Of a stretch of 64,000 nucleotides of DNA, positions 1 through 8,929 are shown one piece after another (position 1 is the first letter of the stretch; every line of letters starts with the position of its first letter). The stretch is from Phaeobacter sp. QD34_24. Lineage in GTDB: Bacteria > Pseudomonadota > Alphaproteobacteria > Rhodobacterales > Rhodobacteraceae. Both the position numbers and the translations under genes were made by a program. The stretch is from NCBI RefSeq assembly GCF_028890115.1, contig NZ_JARCJD010000018.1, positions 1-64,000 of the forward strand, written 5' to 3'. The notes beneath the pieces are model-generated. The model was not told the origin of the DNA. It worked only from the letters and a program-made list of their open reading frames with translations, and did not search any database.

Positions 1-75
1 TAGATCAGACATGTTACCGCTCGATTTTCGAACCGTGAATCACGCCGCTGGACGGAAATCAATGGGTCCTGACCC
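1..75. mobile_element. Probable end of an insertion sequence, truncated by window
   Basis: The integrase reading frame on the minus strand is abruptly replaced near position 75 by unrelated sequence that quickly hits a stop. The boundary carries CTAA (75-78), which fits the YTAR target preference of IS5-type elements. The adjoining minus-strand sequence GGTCAGGACCCATTGATT resembles the termini of alphaproteobacterial IS5-family elements as I recall them. It also shares the core TCAGGACYCATT with the terminal repeat of the element at 9363-9616. No transposase is visible because the element would extend left of the window. The family assignment is inference. Confidence 0.45.
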
Positions 76-262
76 TAAGGCTCAGATCAGGGTATTTGCC
101 AAACGAGAGCAACTTCTCTTTACCCATCCAGCGGTACTTGAAACGCCACAGCTTGGAGACGTTCGGATTGACCAACACGAATAAGCCATCAAAGTCGGCC
201 TGCTTAAAGGGCTTTTCTTTGGGCTTCAGCGTGCGGACCTTGACATCGCTTAAAACAGGCAT
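59..262 (-). pseudogene. Truncated tyrosine-recombinase (phage/island integrase), N-terminal fragment
   Basis: The 67-residue product begins MPVLSDVKVRTLKPKEKPFKQADFDG and continues to SFGKYPDLSL. This is the N-terminal arm-binding domain (DUF4102 type) of P4-like island integrases. A full enzyme has about 400 residues with a C-terminal R..H-R..Y catalytic domain, none of which is present. After SFGKYPDLSL the expected helix is missing and a stop follows within eight codons, apparently because an insertion sequence joins here. The start lies 165 bp from the 3' end of tRNA-Phe and points away from it, the usual layout of an integrase beside a tRNA attachment site. It is a broken remnant, not a working recombinase. 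Confidence 0.75.
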
Positions 263-426
263 CTGGGGGTGCCCTCATTTCACGACCTCGGCAGTACCCC
301 GATTCATACCCCCATTCAGGGTGGATTAAGCGGGATCGCTCCGGACAAACTCGGACAAAGGAGCCGATGTTTTTGATGAAATTCAGACTATTAGAAGACG
401 TTATAAACCACAAATGGAAGTGATTG

Positions 427-501
427 TGGTGCCCGGGGGCGGAATCGAACCACCGACACGAGGATTTTCAATCCACTGCTCTACCCCTGAGCTACCCGGG
501 C
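427..501 (-). tRNA. tRNA-Phe (GAA)
   Basis: The minus strand folds as a cloverleaf. The acceptor GCCCGGG pairs with CCCGGGC, followed by a D-arm, an anticodon loop TTGAAAA (anticodon GAA), a T-arm with TTCGATT and an encoded CCA at 427-429. One mismatch is seen in the anticodon stem. An integrase remnant sits directly downstream, so its 3' end is a likely island attachment site. Only one copy of that end is visible in the window. Confidence 0.95.
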
Positions 502-583
502 ACGGGAAAGGCTGATCGCCTTGGGTGCAGGCCTTCTATGCCGTGGCGCTGGCGGTGTCCAGAGGGTTTTTGAAAGAAAATCG

Positions 584-787
584 TCAATGTTTGAAGTGCG
601 ATCCCGTTTCGCCCGAGGACAGCGCCTTTTCGGTTTCTTCCAGCGCTTTTTCAATGTCTTCCGGGTCCTGGCTGGGGACCGCGTAGCTGCCGTTCAGCCA
701 GCGCGCCAGGTCGCGGTCGGCGCAGCGTTTGGAGCAGAACGGGCGATAGGTGGGAGTGGTTTCTTCACCGCACAGGGGGCAGCTCAT
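584..787 (-). CDS. yacG: DNA gyrase inhibitor YacG
   Basis: This 67-residue protein carries the four-cysteine zinc knuckle of YacG: C3 and C6 in CPLCG, then C18 and C22 in CSKRC. It is followed by the ADRDLARWLNG helix that contacts GyrB in the family. YacG binds DNA gyrase and inhibits its supercoiling activity. The start codon overlaps the stop of the upstream RNase E/G gene by four bases, so the two are translationally coupled. The acidic C-terminal tail (residues 40-60) is typical. Confidence 0.9.
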   Translation of the reverse strand: MSCPLCGEETTPTYRPFCSKRCADRDLARWLNGSYAVPSQDPEDIEKALEETEKALSSGETGSHFKH

Positions 788-1806
788 TTCAGGACCTCGC
801 GTAGTGGGATGCGGCCGCGTTTGCGCTGCAGCTCGAAATGGCCAAGGTTGGTCCAGCCGACCAGAACCGTTTCCTCGCTGTCGGCGCGACAGGCCGCGCG
901 CAGGGCGGTTTCAAAGGCGCGGCGGTCCTTTTTCGGCATCGGCGCAAGGTCCAGGACGATCTGACCGCCCAGACCGCGGATGCGCAGGGCACGGGGCAGG
1001 GCGCGGGCGCAGGCCATGTTGGCCTTTACTCCGGCCGCCAGAGAGGTATCCGAGCCCGTATTCACGTCCACTGCCACCAGGGCGCGGGTGGGCTCAACGA
1101 ACAGGAAGGCGCCGCCCGAGAGAGGCTCGCGACTCCCGCGCGCATCCTCCAGCGCATCCAGCACGCCGTGGCTTTCGAACCCTCCTGCTGCGCTTTCTAC
1201 ATCCGCAGGCTCCACCCAGTCACGCCAGGCGCGGATATGCGGGCCGTCGCCCTCGGCGAGGGTTTCCACCTCGGTGCCATGATCGTTCAGCACCTGATCG
1301 GCCAGGGTGGCCATGGCGGCGATGTCTTCGGCGACCTCATCCGCGTCGGCGCCATCGCAGGCAGAGCGCAGGATCAACCCGTAGTCGCTGCCCGCCATCA
1401 CCTCATGGGCGATTTCCAACAGGCGGTCGCGCTCATCCTCGTCCCGGATCGAGCGGGAGACATTGAGACCCGGAGCTTCTGGCGTCACAATGGCGTAGCG
1501 GCTCTTGAACAAGAGCTTCTGCGTCACCGGGATGGCCTTGCCCGGTTCGGCGTAGCCGGTGACCTGGACCAGCAGCTGCTGTCCCGGTGCCATCCCCTTG
1601 ACCTGGCGCAGGAAGGCGGGGCCGTCGGGGGTGGTCAGGAACATGCCGCCCTGACCCTTTACGGGGCGGTCGGCGCGGGCGCGGTAGACGGTGCCGGGGA
1701 CGGGGGCATCGCCGTCGATCAGGAAGTCATCAAGCTTGCCATCCACCATCAGGGCTGCGGCTTCGCGCCCGTCGATATGGTCCAGAATGATCGTGCGGCC
1801 CTTCAT
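784..1806 (-). CDS. rng: Ribonuclease E/G family endoribonuclease (short form)
   Basis: This 340-residue enzyme cleaves single-stranded AU-rich RNA and in the family matures rRNA or degrades mRNA. An S1-like RNA-binding segment spans roughly residues 35-95. The RNase E/G catalytic block includes the metal-binding aspartates D247 (VAVDVNTG) and D286 (IVLDLAPM). It is much shorter than E. coli RNase G (about 490). It lacks the CPxC zinc-link and the C-terminal small domain, so its quaternary structure may differ. It sits in the order infA-maf-rng-yacG, with four-base overlaps to both maf and yacG, indicating one operon. Confidence 0.88.
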   Translation of the reverse strand: MKGRTIILDHIDGREAAALMVDGKLDDFLIDGDAPVPGTVYRARADRPVKGQGGMFLTTPDGPAFLRQVKGMAPGQQLLVQVTGYAEPGKAIPVTQKLLFKSRYAIVTPEAPGLNVSRSIRDEDERDRLLEIAHEVMAGSDYGLILRSACDGADADEVAEDIAAMATLADQVLNDHGTEVETLAEGDGPHIRAWRDWVEPADVESAAGGFESHGVLDALEDARGSREPLSGGAFLFVEPTRALVAVDVNTGSDTSLAAGVKANMACARALPRALRIRGLGGQIVLDLAPMPKKDRRAFETALRAACRADSEETVLVGWTNLGHFELQRKRGRIPLREVLK

Positions 1807-2384
1807 GCGGTGGCCTCCTTGTAAAGCGGCCAGCCTGCGGCCTGCAAAAGATGGGCGGTTTCACAGAGTGGCAGCCCGACAATGCCGGTGAAGGAACCGT
1901 TGATCCAGGGAATGAAGGCCCCGGCAGGCCCCTGGATGGCATAGCCGCCCGCCTTGCCCTGCCAGTCATCCGTGGCGAGATAGGCGTTCAACTCTTCATC
2001 CGACAGGCGCTTCATCTTGACCTGGCTGACCACATCCTTTTGCCAGATGCGGGCGCCCCGGCGCACAGCGACCGAGGTGATGACCCGGTGCCGTCGTCCC
2101 GACAGCGCCAGAAGGAACTCGGCGGCCTCCCCGGCGCCCTCGGGCTTGCCCAGGATCCGGCGCCCCAGCGCGACGGTGGTATCGGCGCAGAGCACCACGT
2201 CATCGGCATCGGCAGCCACGGCGGCGACCTTTTCACGGGTGACGCGGGCGCAGTAGTCGCGGGGCAGCTCCCCCTTCTTGGGGGTCTCGTCGATGTCCGG
2301 CGGGCGCACCGCCTCCGGGGTGACGCCAAGCTGCGCCAGAAGCTCCAGCCGCCTTGGGCTGCCCGATCCCAGAATGAATGCCAT
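1803..2384 (-). CDS. maf: Maf family nucleoside triphosphate pyrophosphatase
   Basis: The product has 193 residues. Maf proteins hydrolyse non-canonical or excess NTPs (dTTP/UTP or methylated nucleotides) to monophosphates. The nucleotide-binding signature SGSPRR lies at residues 7-12, the catalytic region ADTTVALG is around D68, and [10 protein letters not shown] is near the C-terminus. I chose the ATG at 2384 because [12 protein letters not shown] is the normal N-terminus and AAGGGGC lies upstream; longer in-frame starts add non-conserved residues. It overlaps the RNase G start by four bases. Confidence 0.9.
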   Translation of the reverse strand: MAFILGSGSPRRLELLAQLGVTPEAVRPPDIDETPKKGELPRDYCARVTREKVAAVAADADDVVLCADTTVALGRRILGKPEGAGEAAEFLLALSGRRHRVITSVAVRRGARIWQKDVVSQVKMKRLSDEELNAYLATDDWQGKAGGYAIQGPAGAFIPWINGSFTGIVGLPLCETAHLLQAAGWPLYKEATA

Positions 2385-2452
2385 GAATGGCCCCTTGCTG
2401 TTGCCTGCCGTCAGATGTTTCAAGCCGTTCTAGGAGCAAAGCCCGAAAAACA

Positions 2453-2478
2453 AAAGCCCGGCATCGGCGCCGGGCTTT
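2453..2478 (-). terminator. Hairpin terminator after infA
   Basis: A perfect 10-bp stem (AAAGCCCGGC with GCCGGGCTTT) closes a 6-nt loop between infA and maf. On the minus strand it ends in a T-rich stretch (TTTTG), consistent with a Rho-independent terminator or attenuator separating infA from maf-rng-yacG. Confidence 0.8.
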
Positions 2479-2513
2479 GCTTGTCTGGTTTTGCCGAGTG
2501 GTCGGACCTGAGC

Positions 2514-2732
2514 TTACTTGAAGCGGTAGTTGATCCGGCCCTTGGTCAGGTCATAGGGGGTCATTTCCACCTGGACCCGGTCGCCGGCCAGAACGCGGAT
2601 GCGGTTCTTGCGCATCTTGCCTGCCGTATGTGCGATGATTTCATGGCCGTTTTCCAGCTCGACCCGAAACGTCGCATTGGGCAGGAGTTCCTTCACGACA
2701 CCGGGAAATTCGAGCGTATCTTCCTTGGCCAT
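2514..2732 (-). CDS. infA: Translation initiation factor IF-1
   Basis: This 72-residue protein is a near-textbook IF-1: [13 protein letters not shown] at the start, a single OB-fold with [19 protein letters not shown] in the middle, and [12 protein letters not shown] at the end. It binds the ribosomal A site on the 30S subunit during initiation. A hairpin terminator follows. It heads the infA-maf-rng-yacG group found in many Rhodobacterales. Confidence 0.98.
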   Translation of the reverse strand: MAKEDTLEFPGVVKELLPNATFRVELENGHEIIAHTAGKMRKNRIRVLAGDRVQVEMTPYDLTKGRINYRFK

Positions 2733-2815
2733 GTTCTCTCCATCGTTGTGTTTCCCCGTCAGATTGCGGGGATGCGCTTAAATGGGCGCATTTTGCCAAT
2801 TTTTCAAGGGCGCAA

Positions 2816-3694
2816 TCACTGCATGGGGCGAATTGTGACAGATTTTACCCTCGGTTCCTGCTCGTCCCAGTGGCTGCGGTTGCGCACAACGCCCGCGCGG
2901 CGCACATCGGCAATGGTGGAAAGGTCCACATCGCCATAGGTCCAGCCGGGTTTGCCCAATGTGCCTTCGGCCAGCACGCCGGTGGAGGGGAAGCCCGTGT
3001 CAGGCGGGCCGAAGATGCCGCCCATGCCGATGGTCACATCTACCGATTCGGACCAGTCGGCCTGCCCGACCAGCGAGGCCATGGCCGTGACGCATTGGTT
3101 TTCCAGCGCCCGCGCCATTGAGCCGATCCTCACCCGCCAATAGCCCGCCAGCGCCTCGGTGCAGGAGGGCACAAGGATGATATCCGCTTCGGCCAGGGCG
3201 CGGCCCAAGAGGGGGAATTCGCTGTCATAGCAGATCAGCACGCCGATCTTGCCAAGCGCGGTGTCAAACAGCTTCAGCGGTCCGCCGCCCACGACATCCC
3301 AAGGGTCGCGCTCGAACATGGTCATGATCTGCTTGTCCTGGTGATCGCGCTGGCCGGTGGGGGTGTAGAGCTCGGCCCGGTTCACCGGCCGGTCAAAGCC
3401 CGCATTGACGGGGGCCGAGGCGCCGAGGATGTGCACGCCGTATTCAGCAGCCAGTTTCAGATGCAGGGCCGCCGCATCCTCCATCCGGTCCGACACGGCA
3501 TGGAGCGAGCGTTCCAGATCGCGGGCGGCATCTGCCCCATCCAGCGTTGCCAGCTCCATCGCGCCATATTCGGGAAAGACCAGAAGATCGGCGCCTTCCT
3601 TGGCGGCATCCCCGACCCAGGAGGCAAGCTTGTCTTCATACTGGGCCCAGCTGTCGAGCCAGTCCATCTGATAGGCGGCGGTGGCGATTTTCAT
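2816..3694 (-). CDS. Carbon-nitrogen hydrolase (nitrilase superfamily)
   Basis: This 292-residue cytosolic amidohydrolase has the complete Glu-Lys-Cys triad: E42 in LLVFPEYGAMEL, K121 in HQDKQIMTMFERD and C155 in GVLICYDSEFP. The family hydrolyses amides or nitriles, and the exact substrate (such as an omega-amide or carbamoyl compound) cannot be read from the sequence. It follows the GNAT gene on the same strand after 49 bp and may share its transcript. Confidence 0.85.
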   Translation of the reverse strand: MKIATAAYQMDWLDSWAQYEDKLASWVGDAAKEGADLLVFPEYGAMELATLDGADAARDLERSLHAVSDRMEDAAALHLKLAAEYGVHILGASAPVNAGFDRPVNRAELYTPTGQRDHQDKQIMTMFERDPWDVVGGGPLKLFDTALGKIGVLICYDSEFPLLGRALAEADIILVPSCTEALAGYWRVRIGSMARALENQCVTAMASLVGQADWSESVDVTIGMGGIFGPPDTGFPSTGVLAEGTLGKPGWTYGDVDLSTIADVRRAGVVRNRSHWDEQEPRVKSVTIRPMQ

Positions 3695-3743
3695 CTACTC
3701 TCTCCTGTCAGGCGGCCAGGCCGCCAAGTGTTTCGAGCTGAGC

Positions 3744-4331
3744 CTACAGATCCCGGATCCAGAATTGTAGCGGTTTGCGGGTCTCACCCGGTTGATCCAC
3801 GTCTCTCCAGGAGAACTCTGCCACAACATCGGGCAGGGGGGCATAGCCGCGTTTGCGCCAGAAGGGATCGAGCGGGGCATAGTCCGCCGGGCGCAGCGGG
3901 TGATCCGCCGGGCGCATCACGCCGCAAAAGGCGGCTTTGCTAAAGCCATGGGTGCGGGCGTGGGCCTCGCGGGCATCAAAGAAGCCGTGGCCTGCGCCCT
4001 GGCCGCGATACTCGGGCAAGAGCACCGATTCGGCGCAGTAGAAGACCGTACTCAGGTCGATGCCGGTGCCCGCAAAGGCGGCGGCGAAATCATCGGCGTG
4101 ATCGGCCAGCGGCGTTCCGGTGGCCGCGCCCACAAGGCGGCTCCCGTCAAAGGCGCCCACCACCACCGCGCGCGGACTGCCACGGTAGCTTTGCATGTAG
4201 TCGCGCTCATAGGCGAGGTCGCCATCATAGAGATAGGGCCAGGCGCGGAAGACCTCGATCCTGAGCGCGGCCACATCATCCAGTGCGGCTTCCAGCGCCG
4301 CACCTGTCAGAGGCTCGATCCGCAGCGCCAT
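3744..4331 (-). CDS. GNAT family N-acetyltransferase
   Basis: This 195-residue protein has a GNAT fold: an N-terminal helix with ALRIEVFRAWPYLYDGD, a central strand VVVGAFDGSRLVGAATG and the acetyl-CoA loop region LLPEYRGQGAGHGFFDAREAHA (residues about 107-128; RGQGAG is motif A). The acceptor substrate is unknown. Its ATG shares one base with the stop of the KSI-like gene (TGATG), so the two are coupled. Confidence 0.85.
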   Translation of the reverse strand: MALRIEPLTGAALEAALDDVAALRIEVFRAWPYLYDGDLAYERDYMQSYRGSPRAVVVGAFDGSRLVGAATGTPLADHADDFAAAFAGTGIDLSTVFYCAESVLLPEYRGQGAGHGFFDAREAHARTHGFSKAAFCGVMRPADHPLRPADYAPLDPFWRKRGYAPLPDVVAEFSWRDVDQPGETRKPLQFWIRDL

Positions 4332-4726
4332 CAGGCGGAGACCTGCGCCACCCAGTCGGCGAGATTGTAATAGGTGGTGACGCGGGAGATCTTGCCGTCC
4401 TTCAGATCAAAGAAGGACCCCGCAGGCAGGCGGTAGCTCTGGCCACGCGCCTCGGGCAGGCCTGCGTCGGTTTCCAGGTAGGTGCCATTGACGATGTATT
4501 CGGCGGCGGCGCGGGTGCCGTCCTCGCTGGAAAAGATCACCATATCGGTCAGCTCTTCGCGGTAGCAGCGACTCATGTGGTCGCAGAACTCGGCGAATTT
4601 CTCGCGGCCCACGCGGATGTTGCCCTCGTTGACGTGATGCGCGACGTCATCCGAGAGGCAGTCGATCATAGTGTCGGTGTCGCCTGCGTTGAAGGCTTCG
4701 AAATAGCGCGCAATGGTCTTGCTCAT
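4331..4726 (-). CDS. Ketosteroid isomerase-related (SnoaL/NTF2-like) protein
   Basis: This 131-residue NTF2-like protein begins MSKTIARYFEAFNAGDTDTM and contains HHVNEGNIRVGREKFAEFC and a C-terminal strand pair DGKISRVTTYYNLADWV. These are features of the ketosteroid-isomerase-related family found widely in Rhodobacteraceae. Its activity is unknown. It overlaps the phosphatase gene by four bases upstream and the GNAT gene by one base downstream. Confidence 0.8.
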   Translation of the reverse strand: MSKTIARYFEAFNAGDTDTMIDCLSDDVAHHVNEGNIRVGREKFAEFCDHMSRCYREELTDMVIFSSEDGTRAAAEYIVNGTYLETDAGLPEARGQSYRLPAGSFFDLKDGKISRVTTYYNLADWVAQVSA

Positions 4727-5181
4727 AGCAGCTCCGTCGGTTCGCCCCAGCGGGCCTTGAGGTGTTGAATGATCTGGTTGCGGGTCTGTCGGTAGCTGTC
4801 CAGCTTGGCCTCGCGGGTTTCCCCCAGGCCGGTGGGATCCATGATCGGCCAGTATTCGACCTGCAGGTGGAAGAACCGGGTCAGTTCCAGCGCGCGGCGC
4901 TGGCTGGCCGGTGACAGCGCCACCACCAGGTCGAAGGAGGACAGATCATCGCCCCATTGCTCCATCTCGTCGAAAGAGCGCGACCGGTGGCGTGACAGCT
5001 CGACCCCGATTTCCTGGCAGACGGCGATGCAGAAGCCGTCGATCTCCATGTCATTGTGGACACCGACCGACTGCACATAGGTGCCGGTGCCGTAGAATTT
5101 CTTCATGATCCCCTCGGCCATGGGGGAACGGACCGCGTTATGGTCACAGCAGAACAGGATGGACTGCGGCAACTGCTCCAC
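4723..5181 (-). CDS. Low-molecular-weight protein-tyrosine-phosphatase-like protein
   Basis: This 152-residue protein has the LMW-PTP fold. Its P-loop reads C12-DHNAV-R18-S, which keeps the C-X5-R catalytic signature but departs strongly from the usual CLGNICRS. The general-acid aspartate is D115 in MDPTG. The divergent loop suggests a substrate other than the usual phosphotyrosine, or an arsenate-reductase-like role. It follows the UPF0262 gene by 3 bp and overlaps the KSI-like gene by 4 bp. This tight four-gene arrangement (UPF0262-PTP-KSI-GNAT) recurs in the group. Confidence 0.8.
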   Translation of the reverse strand: MEQLPQSILFCCDHNAVRSPMAEGIMKKFYGTGTYVQSVGVHNDMEIDGFCIAVCQEIGVELSRHRSRSFDEMEQWGDDLSSFDLVVALSPASQRRALELTRFFHLQVEYWPIMDPTGLGETREAKLDSYRQTRNQIIQHLKARWGEPTELL

Positions 5182-5184
5182 CCG

Positions 5185-5664
5185 TCAGCCTCCGAAATGC
5201 AGGACGCAGATCAGGGTGAACAGACGGCGGGCGGTATCGGTGTCGATCTCGGCCTTGCCGTCCAGCCGTTCCTGCAGGACTCGGCTGCCCTCGTTGTGGA
5301 TGCCGCGCCGGGCCATGTCGATGGTTTCGATCTGGCTGGGGGGCATGGTTTTGACGGCGGTGAAATAGCTCTCGCAGATCTGGTAGTAATCCTTCACCAC
5401 CTGCCGGAAGGGCGACAGCGACAGGTGAAATTCGGCCGCCTTCTGCCCGTCTTCGGTGGTGATGTCGAAGACCAGCCGCTTGTCGCGGATTGCCAGCCCC
5501 AGATGATAAGGGCCGGGCGGAACCTCGCGGTCGTCGCGGTCGGGGAGGGTGAAGGAGTTTTCCTCGATGAGGTCAAACAGCGCCACCTTGCGTTCCTGCT
5601 CGATCTCTGGCGTGGGGGGCGGCAGGTTGCTGTCGTCCAGCTCAATGTGACTGATGCGGCTCAT
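5185..5664 (-). CDS. UPF0262 family protein
   Basis: This 159-residue cytosolic protein is conserved in alphaproteobacteria and has unknown function. Recognisable segments are MSRISHIELDD, VFDITTEDG, FHLSLSPFRQVVKDYYQICESYF and IETIDMARRGIHNEGS. I chose the ATG at 5664 because family members start MSRI and AGAGG lies upstream. It is downstream of hisD, a conserved neighbourhood in Rhodobacterales. Confidence 0.88.
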   Translation of the reverse strand: MSRISHIELDDSNLPPPTPEIEQERKVALFDLIEENSFTLPDRDDREVPPGPYHLGLAIRDKRLVFDITTEDGQKAAEFHLSLSPFRQVVKDYYQICESYFTAVKTMPPSQIETIDMARRGIHNEGSRVLQERLDGKAEIDTDTARRLFTLICVLHFGG

Positions 5665-5774
5665 GGAAGCGAGACCTCTTATCCTTGTTCGCATCCTCAC
5701 TAGCCCATGGGGCGCGGCGCGGCAATGATCTGAGAGAGGCCGCCGCGCTGCGTCACCACGCGTGAAAGGTGGGA

Positions 5775-7076
5775 TCAGTCGTTGAGCGCGTTCAGCCGCA
5801 CCGTGACCGACAGGCCGTGTGCTTCCAGGCTTTCGCTTTGCGCCAGGGTTTCGGCGGCAGGACCGATGGCGCGCAGGGCCTCGGGGGTCATCCGGGCCAG
5901 CGTCGTGCGTTTCAGGAAATCCATCACCGACAGGCCGGAGGAGAACCGCGCCGAGCGCGCCGTGGGCAACACGTGGTTGGGGCCGCCCACATAGTCCCCG
6001 ATGGCCTCGGGGGTGTATTGGCCAAGGAAGATGGCGCCGGCGTGAATGGTCTGCTGGCTCAGCCCTTCGGGATCACCGACGCAGAGTTCAAGGTGCTCGG
6101 GCGCGATGCGGTTCGACAACTCTGCCGCCTCATCCAGGTCGCGCACGGTGATCACCGCGCCGAAGTCGCGCCAGCTGGCGCCCGCGATGGCGCGACGGTC
6201 CAGGGTTTCCAGGCGCTTGTCCACGGCTGCGGCCACCGCGCGGCCAAACTCCGCATCATCGGTGATCAGGATCGACTGGGCGCTTTCGTCGTGTTCGGCC
6301 TGGCTCATCAGGTCCAGCGCGATCCAGTCGGGGTTGTTGTCCTTGTCGGCGATCACCAGGATCTCGGAGGGGCCAGCGATCATGTCGATGCCCACCTTGC
6401 CAAAGACGCGGCGCTTGGCGGCGGCGACAAAGGCGTTGCCGGGGCCGGTGATCTTGTCCACGGGGGCAATGGTTTCGGTGCCATAGGCCAGCGCTGCAAT
6501 CGCCTGGGCGCCGCCGATGCGGTAGATCTCATCCACCCCAGCCAGACGCGCGGCGAGCAGAACCAGTGGATTGAGCACCCCATCGGGCGTCGGCACGGTG
6601 ATGGCGAGGCGTTCCACCCCGGCGACCTTGGCCGGAATGGCGTTCATCAGCACCGAAGAGGGGTAAGAGGCAAGCCCGCCCGGCACATAAAGCCCGGCAG
6701 CAGAGACCGCCGACCAGCGCCAGCCAAGGGTCGCGCCCGCCGTATCGGTCCATGTGTCGTCCGGCGGCATCTGGCGTTCGTGATAGGCGCGGATGCGTTC
6801 GGCGGCCAGTTCCAGCGCCTTGCGTTCCTCTGCGGGCACGCCAGCGATGGCGGCATCCACCTCTGCTTCGGAGATCGCCAGCTTGTCGGCGCTCAGGTTC
6901 AGCCGGTCGAACTTTGCAGTCAGCTCGATCAGCGCCGCATCGCCGCGTGCCCGTACATCTGCGATGATATCGGCGACAACGGCATCCACATCCGGGCTGT
7001 CCTCGCGCTTGGCGCTGAGAAGCGCGGCAAAGGCGGTTTCGAAATCGGCATCGGATGTATCAAGGAAAACGGGCAT
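5775..7076 (-). CDS. hisD: Histidinol dehydrogenase
   Basis: This 433-residue NAD-dependent, zinc-binding enzyme catalyses the last two oxidations of histidine synthesis (L-histidinol to L-histidine). Conserved blocks are IAGPSEILVIAD, the catalytic AEHDESAQS, IAPEHLELC and the C-terminal GPNHVLPT. Start ATG 7076 (MPVFLDTSDADFE) is preceded by GGAGAAACC. An upstream ATG at 7130 would add 18 unconserved residues. It lies 100 bp after the DUF2948 gene in the murA-DUF2948-hisD run. Confidence 0.97.
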   Translation of the reverse strand: MPVFLDTSDADFETAFAALLSAKREDSPDVDAVVADIIADVRARGDAALIELTAKFDRLNLSADKLAISEAEVDAAIAGVPAEERKALELAAERIRAYHERQMPPDDTWTDTAGATLGWRWSAVSAAGLYVPGGLASYPSSVLMNAIPAKVAGVERLAITVPTPDGVLNPLVLLAARLAGVDEIYRIGGAQAIAALAYGTETIAPVDKITGPGNAFVAAAKRRVFGKVGIDMIAGPSEILVIADKDNNPDWIALDLMSQAEHDESAQSILITDDAEFGRAVAAAVDKRLETLDRRAIAGASWRDFGAVITVRDLDEAAELSNRIAPEHLELCVGDPEGLSQQTIHAGAIFLGQYTPEAIGDYVGGPNHVLPTARSARFSSGLSVMDFLKRTTLARMTPEALRAIGPAAETLAQSESLEAHGLSVTVRLNALND

Positions 7077-7176
7077 CTGGTTTCTCCGGCTTTGCGCAGG
7101 GGACATATAGGGCGGCGGGCAGCGGGACAAGCCGCAGGGGCTGGGTGCAGCATTTTGCCCTTGGGGCGAAGGAGGA

Positions 7177-7656
7177 TCAGCCCGCGCCGTGATCGGGCGC
7201 CTTGCCCGAAGGCGCGGTATAGGGCCGTGTCACATCGCGCAGATGCAGCTCCAGCGCCTCCACCGACAGGCGGATGGCGCCATCGCCGGCCAGGGTCAGC
7301 ACCAGATGGCCTGCGCCATCCTCGCCAGGTTCGAACGACAGCGACAGAAGCGACAGCACCAGATCCTTGTCGCCACGATCGACCCCCTGCGAGGCAACGC
7401 CCAGCACATTGTCCACCACCAGAAGCGACTGCACCCGTTCATAGGCGCGCGCGCGCCGTTCGGCGGCAGCGCGGTCTTCCCAGCGGAAGCGGTTGATCAA
7501 CAGGGCAAAGCGGCGCTCGGCGGCCTGCCAGCGCATTTCGGTGACCGGAAAGACCGAATCCTGCACCAGAGCCGAAAGGACCTTCAGATCCTCCTCTTCC
7601 TGGGCGCCCAGGTTCAGCGGCGCCTCGCGGCCCTCTTCAAATGTTGCGTCAGCCAT
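7177..7656 (-). CDS. DUF2948 family protein
   Basis: This 159-residue acidic protein is conserved in alphaproteobacteria, almost always between murA and hisD. Typical segments are LNLGAQEEEDLKVLSALVQDSV and RRFALLINRFRWED. The function is unknown. Its start codon shares one base with the murA stop (TGATG), so translation is coupled to murA. Confidence 0.88.
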   Translation of the reverse strand: MADATFEEGREAPLNLGAQEEEDLKVLSALVQDSVFPVTEMRWQAAERRFALLINRFRWEDRAAAERRARAYERVQSLLVVDNVLGVASQGVDRGDKDLVLSLLSLSFEPGEDGAGHLVLTLAGDGAIRLSVEALELHLRDVTRPYTAPSGKAPDHGAG

Positions 7657-8924
7657 CAGTTCCCCTTGATCCGTTCGATCTTGGCGCCCACGCCAGAGAG
7701 TTTTCCGACCACATGCTCATAGCCGCGATCCAGGTGGTAGACCCGGTTGACCAGGGTTTCCCCCTCGGCAGCGAGACCGGCAAGGATCAGAGAGACCGAA
7801 GCCCGCAGATCGGTGGCCATCACCGGCGCGCCCTTCAGGCGTTCCACTCCGGTCACGGTCGCGGTGCCGCCATGCACATCGATGCGCGCACCCATGCGGG
7901 TCAGCTCGGGCGCATGCATGAAGCGATTCTCAAAGATCTTCTCTTCCAGAACGCTGACGCCATCGGCGGTGCACATCAGCGCCATCATCTGCGCCTGCAG
8001 GTCGGTCGGGAAACCGGGGAAGGGTTCGGTGGTGACATTCACGGCCTTCACCCGGTCACCCCTGCGGCGCACTTTCAGCCCTGCACCCGTTGCGGTGATA
8101 TCGACGCCCGCCTCGTCCAGTTTCTCGGCAAAGGATCCGATCAGATCCATGCGTCCGCCCAGAAGCTCTACCTCGCCGCCGCAGATGACCGGCGCCAGCA
8201 TATAGGTCCCCAGCTCGATCCGGTCGGTCACCACCTGGTGGGTGGCGCCATGCAGGCGATCGACGCCCTGCACCTCGATGCGCGAGGTGCCGTCGCCTTC
8301 GATCTGCGCGCCCATCTTGCGCAGGCAGTCGGCCAGGTCGGAGATCTCCGGCTCGCGCGCAGCGTTGTTGATGACGGTGGTGCCCTTGGCCAGTGTTGCG
8401 GCCATCAGGATGTTCTCTGTCGCGCCGACCGAGGCAAAGGAGAGATCGATCACCGCGCCTTTCAGCCCGCCCGGTGCCTTGGCATGCAGGTAGCCGTCGC
8501 GCAGGTCGATCTCGGCGCCCAGCTTTTCCAGGCCGAAGATATGCAGATCCATCGGGCGCGCACCAATCGCGCAACCGCCCGGCAGCGACACCACCGCCTG
8601 ACCCAACCGCGCCAGCATCGGCCCCAGCACCAGGTTGGAGGCGCGCATCTTGCGCACGATGTCATAGTCGGCCACGTGATTGTCGAGGTCATGGCTCGAC
8701 ATCGCCTGCACCTGCCCATCCTGCAGGGCAGAGACCTCGGCGCCAAGGGAGCGCAACAGCTCGGTCATCGTCTTGATGTCGCTGAGGCGCGGCGCATTGG
8801 TCAGCGTCAGCGGTTCTTCGCTCAGAAGTGTCGCGGGCATCAGCGTCAGACAGGCGTTCTTGGCCCCTGCGATCGGGATCTGACCGCTGAGCGGCCCATT
8901 GCCCGTTACCAGAATCGAATCCAT
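7656..8924 (-). CDS. murA: UDP-N-acetylglucosamine 1-carboxyvinyltransferase MurA
   Basis: This 422-residue enzyme transfers enolpyruvate from PEP to UDP-GlcNAc, the first committed step of peptidoglycan synthesis. K22-N23 in AGAKNA bind the nucleotide sugar. C118 in [11 protein letters not shown] is the cysteine targeted by fosfomycin. The length and two-domain repeat structure are normal. The 51-residue basic protein lies just 5 bp upstream. Confidence 0.98.
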   Translation of the reverse strand: MDSILVTGNGPLSGQIPIAGAKNACLTLMPATLLSEEPLTLTNAPRLSDIKTMTELLRSLGAEVSALQDGQVQAMSSHDLDNHVADYDIVRKMRASNLVLGPMLARLGQAVVSLPGGCAIGARPMDLHIFGLEKLGAEIDLRDGYLHAKAPGGLKGAVIDLSFASVGATENILMAATLAKGTTVINNAAREPEISDLADCLRKMGAQIEGDGTSRIEVQGVDRLHGATHQVVTDRIELGTYMLAPVICGGEVELLGGRMDLIGSFAEKLDEAGVDITATGAGLKVRRRGDRVKAVNVTTEPFPGFPTDLQAQMMALMCTADGVSVLEEKIFENRFMHAPELTRMGARIDVHGGTATVTGVERLKGAPVMATDLRASVSLILAGLAAEGETLVNRVYHLDRGYEHVVGKLSGVGAKIERIKGN

Positions 8925-8929
8925 CTGCC

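Noticed and set aside
5769-7496. A 575-codon plus-strand frame
   Set aside because: It is antisense to hisD and the DUF2948 gene; no domain was recognised.
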